From contig NZ_CP019508.1 of the NCBI RefSeq assembly GCF_002002865.1, forward strand, positions 496,001-560,000: a stretch of DNA of 64,000 nt. The letters are read 5' to 3'. This document shows positions 10,551 through 19,131 of the stretch, in pieces. The notes under the pieces were generated by a model. That model searched no databases. It was given only the letters and a program-made list of their open reading frames with translations, and had not been told where the DNA came from. Made by a program: the position numbers and the translations under genes. Source of the stretch: Brevundimonas sp. LM2. Its GTDB lineage: Bacteria > Pseudomonadota > Alphaproteobacteria > Caulobacterales > Caulobacteraceae. Positions within the stretch are counted from its first letter, which is position 1. The number at the start of each line of letters is the position of its first letter.

Positions 10551-12509
10551 ATGGCCGGGGATCTCTCCCCAGGCGACGGCGCTTCCCCCGCCTCGCCGAC
10601 CAAGCCCCTCGAGGGCACCCCCGCACCCGCGGTCGCTTCCGGACATGCCAAGGCCGGCTTCTGGGCCCTGACCATCGGGGCCATCGGCGTGGTGTTCGGC
10701 GACATCGGCACCAGCCCGCTCTACGCGCTGCGCGAGGCCATCGGCCATGCCCAGCGCGGGGTCGGCGGCGAACTGGCCGTGATCGGCGTCGTCTCCCTGG
10801 CCTTCTGGGCCCTGATGATCGTCGTCACGTTCAAATACGTGCTCTTCCTGATGCGGGCGGACAACAAGGGCGAAGGCGGGACCCTGGCCCTGATGGCCCT
10901 GGCGACGCATGCGGCCGGTCGGCGCAGCGCCTGGATCTTCGGCCTGGGCGTCTGCGGGGCGGCGCTGTTCTACGGTGACGGCATCATCACGCCCGCCATC
11001 TCGGTGCTGTCGGCGATCGAGGGAGTCAAGGACGCGCCCGGCGTCGGTACCCGGCTGGACGCCTTCATCGTGCCGATCTCGGCCGCCATCCTGATCGGCC
11101 TGTTCCTGGTCCAGTCGCGCGGCACCGCCGGTCTGGCCAAATATTTCGGCCCGATCACGGCCGTCTGGTTCCTGGCCCTCGGGGCGCTGGGCCTCTACCA
11201 CATCTTCGACGATCTCAGCGTGCTGCGGGCGCTCTCGCCCCACTACGGCGTCATGCTGCTGATCAACGACGGATTCCTGGGCTTCATCATCCTGGGCAGC
11301 GTCTTCCTGGCCGTGACCGGGGCCGAGGCGCTGTATGCGGACATGGGGCATTTCGGCAAGTCGCCGATCCGCATGGGCTGGCTGTGCTTCGTCCTGCCCT
11401 GTCTGACGCTGAACTATCTGGGTCAGGGCGCCCTGATCCTGGCCACGCCGTCGGCCGCCGAGAACCCGTTCTGGTCGATGGTCCCGACCTTCGCCTACTG
11501 GCCGATGCTGGCCCTGGCCACCGCGGCCACCGTGATCGCCTCCCAGGCCGTGATCACCGGGGCCTTCTCGGTGACCCAGCAGGCGGTGCAGCTGGGCCTG
11601 CTGCCGCGCATCGACATCCGCTTCACGTCGGAGACCCAGGCGGGGCAGATCTTCGTGCCGGCGGTCAACACCTTCCTGATGGTCGGGGTCCTGACCCTGC
11701 TGTTCGTGTTCCAGAGCTCGCACAACCTGACGGCCGCCTACGGCGTGGCGGTCACCGGGGTGATGCTGATCAACACCCTGATGGCCTATTCGGTGATCCG
11801 GCGGAAATGGAACTGGTCGATCTGGGCCACCCTGGCAGCGCTCATTCCGTTCGGCTTCATCGACAGCGTGTTCCTGACCTCCAACCTGCTGAAGATCCCC
11901 GACGGAGCCTGGCTGCCGCTGGTGCTGGGCGCGGTCCTGGTGCTGATCATGTGGACCTGGACGCGGGGGTCGCAGATCCTGTCGGCCAAGGCCAAGAAGG
12001 ACAGCCTGCCCCTGGTCGACCTGATCGAGATGCTGCGGGCCCGCCCGCCGCACCGCGCCCCGGGCACGGCCATCTTCCTGACCTCGGATCCCGACGTCGC
12101 CCCGGTCGCCCTGATGCACAATCTCAAGCACAACAAGGTGCTGCACGAGAAGAACATCATCCTGACGGTGCGCTCGACCGACCGGCCGCGCGTGCCCGAC
12201 AGTCAGCGGGTGACGATGGAACCCATCAACGACGACTTCAAGAAGATCACCCTGTCGTTCGGATTCATGGAAAGCCCGCAGGTGCCCCGCGCCCTGGGCC
12301 TGTGCCGGAAGCAGGGGCTGAAGTTCGACATCATGTCGACCAGCTTCTTCCTGGGTCGACGCTCGGTGGTGCCGTCCGCGTCGCAGGGCATGCCCCTGTG
12401 GCAGGACAAGCTGTATATCTTCCTGATGCGCAACGCCGCCAACCCGACCGACTTCTTCCACATCCCGCCCGGCCGCGTGGTCGAGCTGGGCGCGCAGGTG
12501 TCGGTTTGA
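10551..12509 (+). CDS. kup: Low-affinity potassium uptake transporter Kup
   Basis: This 652-residue protein has the Kup/HAK layout: about 12 transmembrane helices up to residue 480, then a cytoplasmic C-terminal domain. Signatures are GVVFGDIGTSPLYALRE near the start, MRADNKGEGGTLALMAL, and GDGIITPAISVLSA. Kup is a proton-coupled potassium importer in the inner membrane. I chose ATG 10551 because GGAGG lies 6 nt upstream; an in-frame ATG 60 nt earlier has no such site. The rsmB gene starts 10 bp after the stop. Confidence 0.95.
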   Translation: MAGDLSPGDGASPASPTKPLEGTPAPAVASGHAKAGFWALTIGAIGVVFGDIGTSPLYALREAIGHAQRGVGGELAVIGVVSLAFWALMIVVTFKYVLFLMRADNKGEGGTLALMALATHAAGRRSAWIFGLGVCGAALFYGDGIITPAISVLSAIEGVKDAPGVGTRLDAFIVPISAAILIGLFLVQSRGTAGLAKYFGPITAVWFLALGALGLYHIFDDLSVLRALSPHYGVMLLINDGFLGFIILGSVFLAVTGAEALYADMGHFGKSPIRMGWLCFVLPCLTLNYLGQGALILATPSAAENPFWSMVPTFAYWPMLALATAATVIASQAVITGAFSVTQQAVQLGLLPRIDIRFTSETQAGQIFVPAVNTFLMVGVLTLLFVFQSSHNLTAAYGVAVTGVMLINTLMAYSVIRRKWNWSIWATLAALIPFGFIDSVFLTSNLLKIPDGAWLPLVLGAVLVLIMWTWTRGSQILSAKAKKDSLPLVDLIEMLRARPPHRAPGTAIFLTSDPDVAPVALMHNLKHNKVLHEKNIILTVRSTDRPRVPDSQRVTMEPINDDFKKITLSFGFMESPQVPRALGLCRKQGLKFDIMSTSFFLGRRSVVPSASQGMPLWQDKLYIFLMRNAANPTDFFHIPPGRVVELGAQVSV

Positions 12510-12519
12510 GTCTTTCGGC

Positions 12520-13911
12520 ATGAGTGGGGGCACGCCCAAGGGCAAGAGCTCGGCGGCGCGCGGTCGCCGCATGGCCGACAAGGCGCGCGGCCCCCGACGC
12601 GAGCCGATCCAGCGTCCGGCCGAACCCGATGGCGCGGTCGACATCGGGGTCGAGGCGCGGATCGCGGCCGGCGTCCTGCTGAACGCGGCGCTGGAGCGGC
12701 GCAACGGTCTGGACGAGGCCATGGCCCTGCCGGTCGTCGCCGACCTGCCGGGGCCGGACCGGGCCTTCGCCCGCGCCGTGGCCATGGCGGCCCTGCGCCG
12801 GCTGGGCGAGATCGACCATATCCTGAACCAGAGGCTGCAGAAGTCGCCGCCCGAGGCCGTGCGGACGCTGCTTCGCGTTTCGCTGGCCCAGACCCTGGTC
12901 CTGGGCACCCCCGCCTTCGCGGCCGTGTCGACGGCGGTGAAACTGGCCGAACGTGACGCCAAGACCCGGCCCTACAAGGCCCTGGTCAATGCCGTGCTGC
13001 GCGGGGTCGAGCGCGAGGGTCCCGGCCTGACCACGGCCGAATCCAACCTGCCCGACTGGATCGCGGCGCGCTGGCGCCAGGCCTATGGGCCCGCGACCCT
13101 GGCCGCCATCGCCCTGGCCGCGCGCGAGGAGCCGCCGACCGATCTCAGCCTGAAACCCGGTGAAGACGCGGCGCCCCTGGCCGAGGCGCTGGAGGCCACG
13201 GTCCTGCCCGGCGGGACGGTCCGATCCGGCGTGCGCGGCGATGTCTCGGCCTGGCCCGGCTACGACACCGGCGGGTGGTGGATCCAGGACGCGGCGGCGG
13301 CCATCCCGGCCCGGATGCTGGCCCCCAAGACCGGCGAGAGCGCGCTGGACATGTGCGCGGCCCCGGGCGGCAAGACGCTTCAGCTGGCGGCCTCGGGTGC
13401 CTCGGTGGTGGCGCTGGACCGGTCGGAGGCGCGGCTGCGCCGCCTGCGCCAGAACCTGGAGCGGACCGGTCTGTCGGCCGAGATCGTGGTCACGGCGGCC
13501 GAGGACTGGGACGATGACCGGACCTTCGACGCCGTGCTGCTGGATGCGCCCTGTACCGCCACCGGCACCCTGCGCCGCAACCCCGAGGTGCTGCGCGCGA
13601 CCAAGCCGGCGGAGGTGGCCAAGCTGGCCGACGTCCAGCACCGGCTGCTGGACGCGGCCGCCCTGCGCGTCGCGCCTGGCGGCCGGCTGGTCTATTGCGT
13701 CTGTTCGCTGGAGCGGGAGGAGGGCGAGACCCAGATCATCGCCTTCCTGCGCCGCAACCCCGACTTCCGTACGGTCCCCGCTGACGTGGTTTCCGTCGGC
13801 GCGCCGGAAGAGGCCCTAACGCCCGAAGGCTGGCTGCGGGTGCTTCCGTCCTACTGGCCCGCGCAGGGCGGGATGGACGGCTTCTTCATCGCCGGACTGC
13901 AGCGCGTCTGA
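12520..13911 (+). CDS. rsmB: 16S rRNA (cytosine-C5) methyltransferase, RsmB/NOP2/Sun family
   Basis: The 463-residue protein has an N-terminal NusB-like RNA-binding domain (about 45-175) fused to a Rossmann methyltransferase. SAM-binding motif I is DMCAAPGGKT (about residue 277), motif IV is DAPCTATGT and motif VI is VCSLEREEGE; the Cys of motifs IV and VI are the release and catalytic nucleophiles. RsmB methylates C967 of 16S rRNA in E. coli. The start is uncertain: no clear ribosome-binding site precedes ATG 12520, and ATG 12571 is an in-frame alternative. A hairpin terminator follows. Confidence 0.92.
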   Translation: MSGGTPKGKSSAARGRRMADKARGPRREPIQRPAEPDGAVDIGVEARIAAGVLLNAALERRNGLDEAMALPVVADLPGPDRAFARAVAMAALRRLGEIDHILNQRLQKSPPEAVRTLLRVSLAQTLVLGTPAFAAVSTAVKLAERDAKTRPYKALVNAVLRGVEREGPGLTTAESNLPDWIAARWRQAYGPATLAAIALAAREEPPTDLSLKPGEDAAPLAEALEATVLPGGTVRSGVRGDVSAWPGYDTGGWWIQDAAAAIPARMLAPKTGESALDMCAAPGGKTLQLAASGASVVALDRSEARLRRLRQNLERTGLSAEIVVTAAEDWDDDRTFDAVLLDAPCTATGTLRRNPEVLRATKPAEVAKLADVQHRLLDAAALRVAPGGRLVYCVCSLEREEGETQIIAFLRRNPDFRTVPADVVSVGAPEEALTPEGWLRVLPSYWPAQGGMDGFFIAGLQRV

Positions 13912-13929
13912 CGTCTCGTCGTCGAATTC

Positions 13930-13957
13930 TCCGGTGACTGTCTTCGAAGTCACCGGA
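13930..13957. terminator. Hairpin between convergent rsmB and the DUF4167 gene
   Basis: A perfect 10-bp inverted repeat, TCCGGTGACT and AGTCACCGGA, flanks an 8-nt loop. It is followed by TTTCG on the plus strand, so the T-tract is weak. Its place between two converging genes makes a bidirectional terminator the simplest reading. Confidence 0.55.
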
Positions 13958-13981
13958 TTTCGTCACCGAATTCTCGCCGAA

Positions 13982-15067
13982 TTATTCGCCGTCGGCGGGG
14001 GCCTCGACCTTGCGGCGAGGGGCCCGGCGTTTGGGCGCGGCCTCGTCGGCCGGGGCCTCGGCGGACGCGGGGGCTGACGAGCGGGTCAGGAAGCCGGGCA
14101 GGGCCTGGGTCGTGTCGCTGTCGGCCTCGACCTTGGGCGTGCGGGTCCGGCGCGCGGGCCGTTCCGGCTTTTCGGCCGCCACGGGTTCGGCCTCGACCGG
14201 GGGGGTGTAGGCGATCGGGGCCGTCGAGACGACGGAGTCCGATCCGCTCTCGCGGTGACCCTCGGCGCGTTCGGTCTCGGAACGGTCGCCGCGGTTCTGG
14301 TCACGCCCGCCTTCGTTGCGCCCGCCTTCGCTGCGGTTGCCCTCGGCCTCCTCATAGGTGCGGGTGTCGGGCGTGCCGCCCTCGGCCTCATAGCGCTTGT
14401 TGCGTTCGTCGCGGCGGCGTTCCCAGCGCTCGCGGCGGGTCTCGCGACGGCCGCCCTCGGCCTGTTCGCCGTCGGCGCGCGGAGCCTGTCCGCCGTCTTG
14501 GTTCTCGCGCGGAGGACGCGGGGTCCACTCGCGGTCGCGGTCGCGGTCGCGGTTCTGGTTCTGCTCGCGCGGCTGATCCTCGCGCGGAGGCCGCGGGGTC
14601 CATTCCCGCTGTTCGCGCTGGGGTTGATTGGCCTGAGCCGCCTCGGCGTCGCGGGCGTCGCTCTGCTGCTGGATCCGGTCGGCGGCCTGCTGGGCCGCCA
14701 GGAAGGCCGCGGCCTGGGCCCCGGTCTCATCCTCGAAATCGATGTCATAGCCCTGATTGGACAGCTCCCGCGCCGCGATCTCCGAAACCGGACGCTGGGG
14801 CTGAAGGGCGCGCAGGACGCGGAAATAGTGCTCGGCGTGCTGCAGATAGTTCTCGGCCAGGACCCGGTCGCCCGACGAACCGGCGTCGCGGGCCAGCTGC
14901 TGGTAGCGCTCATAGACGGTCTGGGCATTGCCCCGGACCTTGATGTTCTCGGGGCCCTGCGAGTCCCAGGACCGGTTCGGATTGGCCGCATTGGCATTGC
15001 CGCCGCTGCCGCCGCCGGGCTTCCGGTTGCGGCCGCGCTGGCGCTTCATGCCCTTGAAATCTCGCAT
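13982..15067 (-). CDS. DUF4167 domain-containing protein
   Basis: The 361-residue protein has a conserved N-terminal DUF4167 domain (about 20-90: NRSWDSQGPENIKVRGNA... YERYQQLARDA...DRVLAENYLQHAEHYFRVL). A very long, charged low-complexity tail rich in Arg, Glu, Gln and Ala follows. The N-terminal basic Gly/Arg patch (KGMKRQRGRNRKPGGG) suggests RNA binding. The family is nearly confined to Alphaproteobacteria and commonly sits beside prmC, as here. The function is unknown; a ribosome- or RNA-associated role is inference. A 293-bp leader separates it from prmC on the same strand. Confidence 0.88.
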   Translation of the reverse strand: MRDFKGMKRQRGRNRKPGGGSGGNANAANPNRSWDSQGPENIKVRGNAQTVYERYQQLARDAGSSGDRVLAENYLQHAEHYFRVLRALQPQRPVSEIAARELSNQGYDIDFEDETGAQAAAFLAAQQAADRIQQQSDARDAEAAQANQPQREQREWTPRPPREDQPREQNQNRDRDRDREWTPRPPRENQDGGQAPRADGEQAEGGRRETRRERWERRRDERNKRYEAEGGTPDTRTYEEAEGNRSEGGRNEGGRDQNRGDRSETERAEGHRESGSDSVVSTAPIAYTPPVEAEPVAAEKPERPARRTRTPKVEADSDTTQALPGFLTRSSAPASAEAPADEAAPKRRAPRRKVEAPADGE

Positions 15068-15360
15068 CGAGGCTTACCGTGCTGGTTCGGCGTGGCCCTG
15101 CGCGCCGATGGCGAGGGAGACAGGCCGGTTTCGTGGTTCCGGTTCGCTTGGGGCCAATCCCCGGCAGCGATGTGATCGGAAAGACTTGTGTCGCCCTTCG
15201 TGGTCCGCAGGGGTCTGTTTTCAGACCCCGACCTTCACGCACGTCCCGGCCGAGCGTCGCTGGACCTTGAAGGCGGCTCAACGAGATGCGGAAGGGAGGG
15301 AGACGACCGAAGACTTAGCGCGGGCCGGGACGGTTTGAAAGGGGTTTTGTTCGCCGGCCT
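15068..15360 (-). promoter_or_regulatory. 293-bp leader region upstream of the DUF4167 gene
   Basis: There is no coding potential beyond shadow frames. The region holds one strong hairpin at 15210-15229, listed separately. Its length, between two genes usually close together, suggests a separate promoter or a long 5' UTR for the DUF4167 transcript. No recognisable riboswitch class was seen. Confidence 0.35.
15210..15229 (-). other. Perfect 8-bp hairpin in the DUF4167 leader
   Basis: GGGGTCTG and CAGACCCC flank a TTTT loop (AAAA on the minus strand). No U-tract follows on either strand, so it is not a standard intrinsic terminator. It lies about 145 nt upstream of the DUF4167 start codon. Confidence 0.5.
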
Positions 15361-16245
15361 TTATGACGCCCGGATCGGCGTGGTCCGGGGGTCCGGGCCG
15401 TTGGTGATGACGCGGTGGCGGTCGCCGAGGTCCTTGACGATCTTGACGTCGGCCAGGCCCGCGGCCTCGAACAGGGCCTTGACCGCGGGGCCCTGGTCCC
15501 AGCCGATCTCGACCGCGAAGATGCCGCCGGGTTTCAGGATGCGGGCGATCTCGGGGGCCAGATCGCGATAGGCCTGCAGCCCGTCGGGGCCACCGTCCAG
15601 GGCCAGGACCGGGTCGTGGTCCCGGACCTCGGGGTCCAGCCCGGGGATGTCGTCCGAGGGAATATAGGGCGGGTTGGACACGACCAGGTCGAAACTGGCG
15701 TCCCCGAACCCGGTGGCCCATTCGGTGCGCAGGAAGGTCGCCCGGCCGTCGAGGTCGAGGTTGGCGGCATTCTCGCGCGCCACGGCCAGGGCCTCGGACG
15801 AGATATCGGTGCCGACGCCGTGGGCCCCCGACCGTTCGGACAGGACCGCCAGCAGGATCGCGCCCGACCCGGTGCCGAGGTCGATGACGCTGAAGGCCTG
15901 GGCCGGTTCGAAGGCCAGCATGGCGACGTCGAGGATGGTCTCGGTGTCGGGGCGGGGGCTGAGCACGTCGGGGGTCACGTTCAGCATGATCTTCCAGAAC
16001 CCCTTGCGGCCCAGGATGCGCGACACCGGTTCGCGGCGCAGGCGGCGCTCGATATAGGCGTCCAGGGTCGTCTGCTGATCGGTAGTCAGGAGCCGGTGGG
16101 GGTCGGTCAGGATCTCCAGGCGCGAGGCGCCCGTGGCCGCCTCCAGCAACAGGCGGGCATCGATCGCCGGGCTGTCGATGCGAGCGGCCTTCAGCTGGCC
16201 CTGGGCGGCCTTCCAGGCGGAGACGAGGGTGGGGGTGTCGGTCAT
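15361..16245 (-). CDS. prmC: Peptide chain release factor N5-glutamine methyltransferase
   Basis: The 294-residue protein has an N-terminal helical substrate-recognition domain and a SAM Rossmann domain with IDLGTGSGAI (motif I, about 121-130) and the catalytic NPPY (191-194). PrmC methylates the Gln of the GGQ motif in release factors RF1 and RF2. The start codon abuts the stop of the upstream MOSC gene, so the two are co-transcribed. In many genomes prmC follows prfA, but prfA is not here. Confidence 0.95.
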   Translation of the reverse strand: MTDTPTLVSAWKAAQGQLKAARIDSPAIDARLLLEAATGASRLEILTDPHRLLTTDQQTTLDAYIERRLRREPVSRILGRKGFWKIMLNVTPDVLSPRPDTETILDVAMLAFEPAQAFSVIDLGTGSGAILLAVLSERSGAHGVGTDISSEALAVARENAANLDLDGRATFLRTEWATGFGDASFDLVVSNPPYIPSDDIPGLDPEVRDHDPVLALDGGPDGLQAYRDLAPEIARILKPGGIFAVEIGWDQGPAVKALFEAAGLADVKIVKDLGDRHRVITNGPDPRTTPIRAS

Positions 16246-17016
16246 TCAGATCAGCTCCGCGCGGTCGCCGGGGCGAACACGCCCCCCGGTCTGGACCGAG
16301 AGATAGAGGCCGCACCAGCGGTGGCCATAGAGATTGTGCAGGGCGGAAACCACATCGATGTCGCGGGTTCCCGTCGTCGGGTCGACATGGGTGGCGGCGC
16401 AGCGCACGATCGGCTTGATCACCCTCAACCGGGCCTCGCCCAGGGCGAGCGCGCGGCCGCTCCAGTCGTTCTCGACCCAGGCGGGCCAGCCCTCGACCCA
16501 GACATTGGCGCGGAAGCGCAGCGGATCGACGGCGACGCCCAGCCGCTGCGACAGGTCCCGCACGCTGGCCAGGTTCAGCACCGACACCGCGCCCGCCGGA
16601 TCGTCCATGAACCGGTGGCCGTCCCCGTCCAGCAGCCGCAGAGGGGCCGTTGCCGCCTCGCCCAGGACGTCGGTCAGCCAGGCCTCGAGGCGGCGGGCGT
16701 CGGCCGGGTCGGACAGGCGCACGCTCAGGTCCGGTGCCCCGGGGGCGGACAGGGCCAGGGTGTCGGTCGCGGCGTCCCACTGCGTGCGAACGCGCGCCAG
16801 CTCGGGCAGGCGGGCCAGGACGGTGAACCGCATCTTCGAGATGTGCGCCGGAGCGTCGGGATCGAAGCCGGACGGGCCGATCTCGATGGCGCGCAGCCGG
16901 TCGCCGGGAAAGGCCTGGCCGGCGTCCAGCGCCGCCTCGGCCACGGTCTCGGGCGTAAAGCCCTTGACCGGGTGGCGGTACAGGGCGGCGACGGTGGCGG
17001 GAAGGAGCGCGGTCAC
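16246..17016 (-). CDS. MOSC domain protein (MOSC N-terminal beta-barrel plus MOSC)
   Basis: The protein begins with the MOSC_N strand pattern (ATVAALYRHPVKGFTPE) and ends with a MOSC sulfurase-type domain (RFRANVWVEGWPAWVENDW...CAATHVDPTTGTRDID). One conserved Cys (VRCAATHVDP) is the usual sulfur or Mo-cofactor-binding Cys. Such proteins act on or carry molybdenum cofactor, as in YiiM/YcbX-type reductases. I prefer GTG 17016 because the homologous region begins there; a TTG at 17052 would add 12 residues and overlap the divergent gene's upstream region. It is translationally linked to prmC. Confidence 0.82.
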   Translation of the reverse strand: MTALLPATVAALYRHPVKGFTPETVAEAALDAGQAFPGDRLRAIEIGPSGFDPDAPAHISKMRFTVLARLPELARVRTQWDAATDTLALSAPGAPDLSVRLSDPADARRLEAWLTDVLGEAATAPLRLLDGDGHRFMDDPAGAVSVLNLASVRDLSQRLGVAVDPLRFRANVWVEGWPAWVENDWSGRALALGEARLRVIKPIVRCAATHVDPTTGTRDIDVVSALHNLYGHRWCGLYLSVQTGGRVRPGDRAELI

Positions 17017-17101
17017 GCGGCGGTGAGTGCCCCAGGCCGGGATTTCAGGCAAGGTGGCCCGGCCCGGAACGCCCCCGGGACTTGAGCCGTTGACCGCCCC
17101 G

Positions 17102-18322
17102 ATGACCTCCTCTCGCCGCCGCCCGCTCTCGCCCGTCTGGAAAATCGTCGGGGCCGTGACCGGCGGTCTGGCCGCCGGAGCCGGGGCCGCGCATCTGCTC
17201 TACACCCAGGGTTACAAATACGGCCTGGAGCTGCGCCCGCAGCGGCCGTCACCCAGCCCGGAGAAGGCCCCGACGCCGGAGACCCTGGACGCCCTGCACC
17301 CTGGACGCGGCCGCCTGGCCGGTCGTCCGATGCATATTCCGCACAAGGGCTGGCTCGACATCGTCTGGCGCGTCGGCAACGGCTATTTCAACGACCAGGT
17401 GGGCTTCGTCGCCGGCGGCGTGACCTTCCTGATGCTGCTGTCGCTGTTCCCGACCCTGGCCGCCTTCGTCACCGTCTATGGCCTGTTCGCCGACCCGGCC
17501 GATGCCTCGGGCCGCATCCAGTTCCTCTATTCCTTCCTGCCGGCCAACGTGGCGGGATTCCTGGCCCAGGAGATGACGCGGCTCGCGGCCGGGTCGACCG
17601 GGGCCCTGACCTTCACCCTGATCTGGACCCTGGCCCTGTCGCTGTGGACCGCCAACAACGGCATCAAGACCCTGTTCCTGGGCATCAACGTCGCCTACCG
17701 CGAGACCGAGAAGCGCGACATCGTCCGGTACAACCTGCTGTGCTTCGCCTTCACCCTGTCGGGCCTGACGGCGGTGCTGCTCAGCGCGGCCCTGGTGGTC
17801 GGGGTGCCGATCTTCCTGGGTCTTTTCGGCCTGGCGGACGACTGGGAGCGGCTGGCACCCCTGCGCTGGCCCATCCTGTTCGCCATCTACATCCTGACCC
17901 TGATGGCCATCTATCGCTTCGGCCCAAGCCGGTCGGGGGCGAGGCTGCGGTGGCTGGTGCCGGGCGCGGTGTTCGCGGCCAGCGTCAGCGTCTTCATCTC
18001 CTTCGCCTTCAGCTGGTACCTGACCACCTTCGTGCGGATGGACTCCTACGGGCCGCTGGCCACCGCCATGGGTTTCCTGCTGTGGGTCTGGCTGTCGGTC
18101 CAGGTGGTGCTGATGGGGGCCAAGCTGAACGCCGAGATCGAGCACCAGACCGCGATCGACACCACGATCAAGCGCGGCGCCCCGATCGGCACGCGCGGCG
18201 CCGTCATGGCCGATACCGTGGGCTCGACCCAGGGCAGCCGCGCCGTGCTGGCCTTCACCCGCCGGCAGGTGGCGATGATCGGCCGCATGCTCGGGCGCGG
18301 CCGAAACGTCCCGTCGGCCTGA
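17102..18322 (+). CDS. YihY/BrkB family inner-membrane protein
   Basis: A 406-residue protein with a short N-terminal hydrophobic segment and then the six-helix YihY core (GGVTFLMLLSLFPTLAAFVTVYGLF ... ANNGIKTLFLGINVAYRE ... WVWLSVQVVLMGAKLNAEIEHQ). The family, once annotated ribonuclease BN, has no proven biochemical role and is treated as an envelope protein. ATG 17102 is chosen; a GTG at 17027 would extend it into the MOSC upstream region. Confidence 0.88.
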   Translation: MTSSRRRPLSPVWKIVGAVTGGLAAGAGAAHLLYTQGYKYGLELRPQRPSPSPEKAPTPETLDALHPGRGRLAGRPMHIPHKGWLDIVWRVGNGYFNDQVGFVAGGVTFLMLLSLFPTLAAFVTVYGLFADPADASGRIQFLYSFLPANVAGFLAQEMTRLAAGSTGALTFTLIWTLALSLWTANNGIKTLFLGINVAYRETEKRDIVRYNLLCFAFTLSGLTAVLLSAALVVGVPIFLGLFGLADDWERLAPLRWPILFAIYILTLMAIYRFGPSRSGARLRWLVPGAVFAASVSVFISFAFSWYLTTFVRMDSYGPLATAMGFLLWVWLSVQVVLMGAKLNAEIEHQTAIDTTIKRGAPIGTRGAVMADTVGSTQGSRAVLAFTRRQVAMIGRMLGRGRNVPSA

Positions 18323-18363
18323 ACGGTCTCGCTTCTGGCCACGGGCGTGCCTATCTCTACGGC

Positions 18364-18606
18364 ATGAGCAACAACTTCCGACCGACCACCCTCGAACGCG
18401 CGTATGAACTGGCGCGCAGCGGCGAGTGCCGCACCGTGGGCGACATCAAGGCGCGGCTGCAGTCCGAAGGCCATGAGCGGGTGCAGGACCGGCTGTACGG
18501 CGGGTCCCTGACCTCGGCCCTGCGCAAGCTGTGCGTGGCCCACTACGTCGCCCCCGAGGGCGAGGTGCTCGCGCCCGAGAAGCCCGACGACGACGACGAG
18601 GATTGA
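18364..18606 (+). CDS. Small conserved hypothetical protein (80 aa)
   Basis: The protein is basic-helical at its N terminus (TTLERAYELARSGECRTVGDIKARLQSEG) and ends in a run of acidic residues (DDDDED). A middle GGSLTSALRKLC segment resembles small alphaproteobacterial orphans with a TLERAxELA start that look like winged-helix or HTH fragments. The codon usage matches its neighbours and it lies 41 bp after the YihY gene. The function is not recognised. No good ribosome-binding site is visible before ATG 18364. Confidence 0.7.
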   Translation: MSNNFRPTTLERAYELARSGECRTVGDIKARLQSEGHERVQDRLYGGSLTSALRKLCVAHYVAPEGEVLAPEKPDDDDED

Positions 18607-18607
18607 G

Positions 18608-18632
18608 CGAGTCGGAAATGAGTCGAGACTCG
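18608..18632. promoter_or_regulatory. Cluster of three GANTC sites upstream of the cold-shock gene
   Basis: GAGTC (18609-18613), GAGTC (18620-18624) and GACTC (18627-18631) occur within 23 bp, right after the small orphan gene. The last two form a 12-bp dyad. GANTC is the target of the cell-cycle methylase CcrM in Alphaproteobacteria. The sites begin the 188-bp leader of the cold-shock gene and may mark its promoter; the dyad could also be a weak terminator. Confidence 0.4.
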
Positions 18633-18794
18633 ACTTGTCCCCAGGCCCTTTCCGGTGCATAGGGGGCTTGTCGATCTCTCTGCGTAACGCCCCTCTCTCT
18701 TTGCGAACGCACCGAGTTTCTGGCCGATCCCATTCAGACCCGACAGGCTTCAGGCGCTCTTGCCTGATGCAAACTGCTAACGGAGGTCCTTAAA

Positions 18795-19007
18795 ATGGCT
18801 ACCGGCACTGTCAAATGGTACAACTCCACTAAAGGCTACGGCTTCATCGAGCCCTCGGACGGCGGCAAGGACGTGTTCGTTCACGTTTCCGCCGTTGAAG
18901 GCGCTGGCATGAACGGCCTCAACGAAGGCCAGAAGGTCTCGTACGAAGTCGAGAAAGACCGCCGCACCGGCAAGGAATCGGCTGGTCAACTTAAGGCCGC
19001 TGAATAG
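18795..19007 (+). CDS. Cold-shock protein, CspA family
   Basis: A 70-residue single cold-shock domain with RNP1 (KGYGFIEP) and RNP2 (VFVHVSAV), the family's usual length. It binds single-stranded nucleic acid and acts as an RNA chaperone. GGAGG lies 8 nt before ATG 18795. A long 5' leader (188 bp) and its own strong terminator make it monocistronic. Long leaders are typical of thermo-regulated csp mRNAs, but cold induction cannot be judged from sequence. Confidence 0.97.
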   Translation: MATGTVKWYNSTKGYGFIEPSDGGKDVFVHVSAVEGAGMNGLNEGQKVSYEVEKDRRTGKESAGQLKAAE

Positions 19008-19036
19008 TCCTCACGGATTATCTGGCGACAGATTCG

Positions 19037-19068
19037 AAAGGGCCGGCGCATCGCGTCGGCCCTTTTTT
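19037..19068 (+). terminator. Rho-independent terminator of the cold-shock gene
   Basis: A stem GGGCCGGCG / CGTCGGCCC (9 bp with one G-T pair, extended by two A-T pairs) closes a 5-nt loop and is followed by six T. It ends the csp transcript about 30 nt after the stop and insulates pheS. Confidence 0.92.
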
Positions 19069-19131
19069 CTTGCCCGGTGATCCGGCGAGAGAACTTTCCC
19101 CCTCCGCCCGTAGCCGCTAGACGAACCCCCC

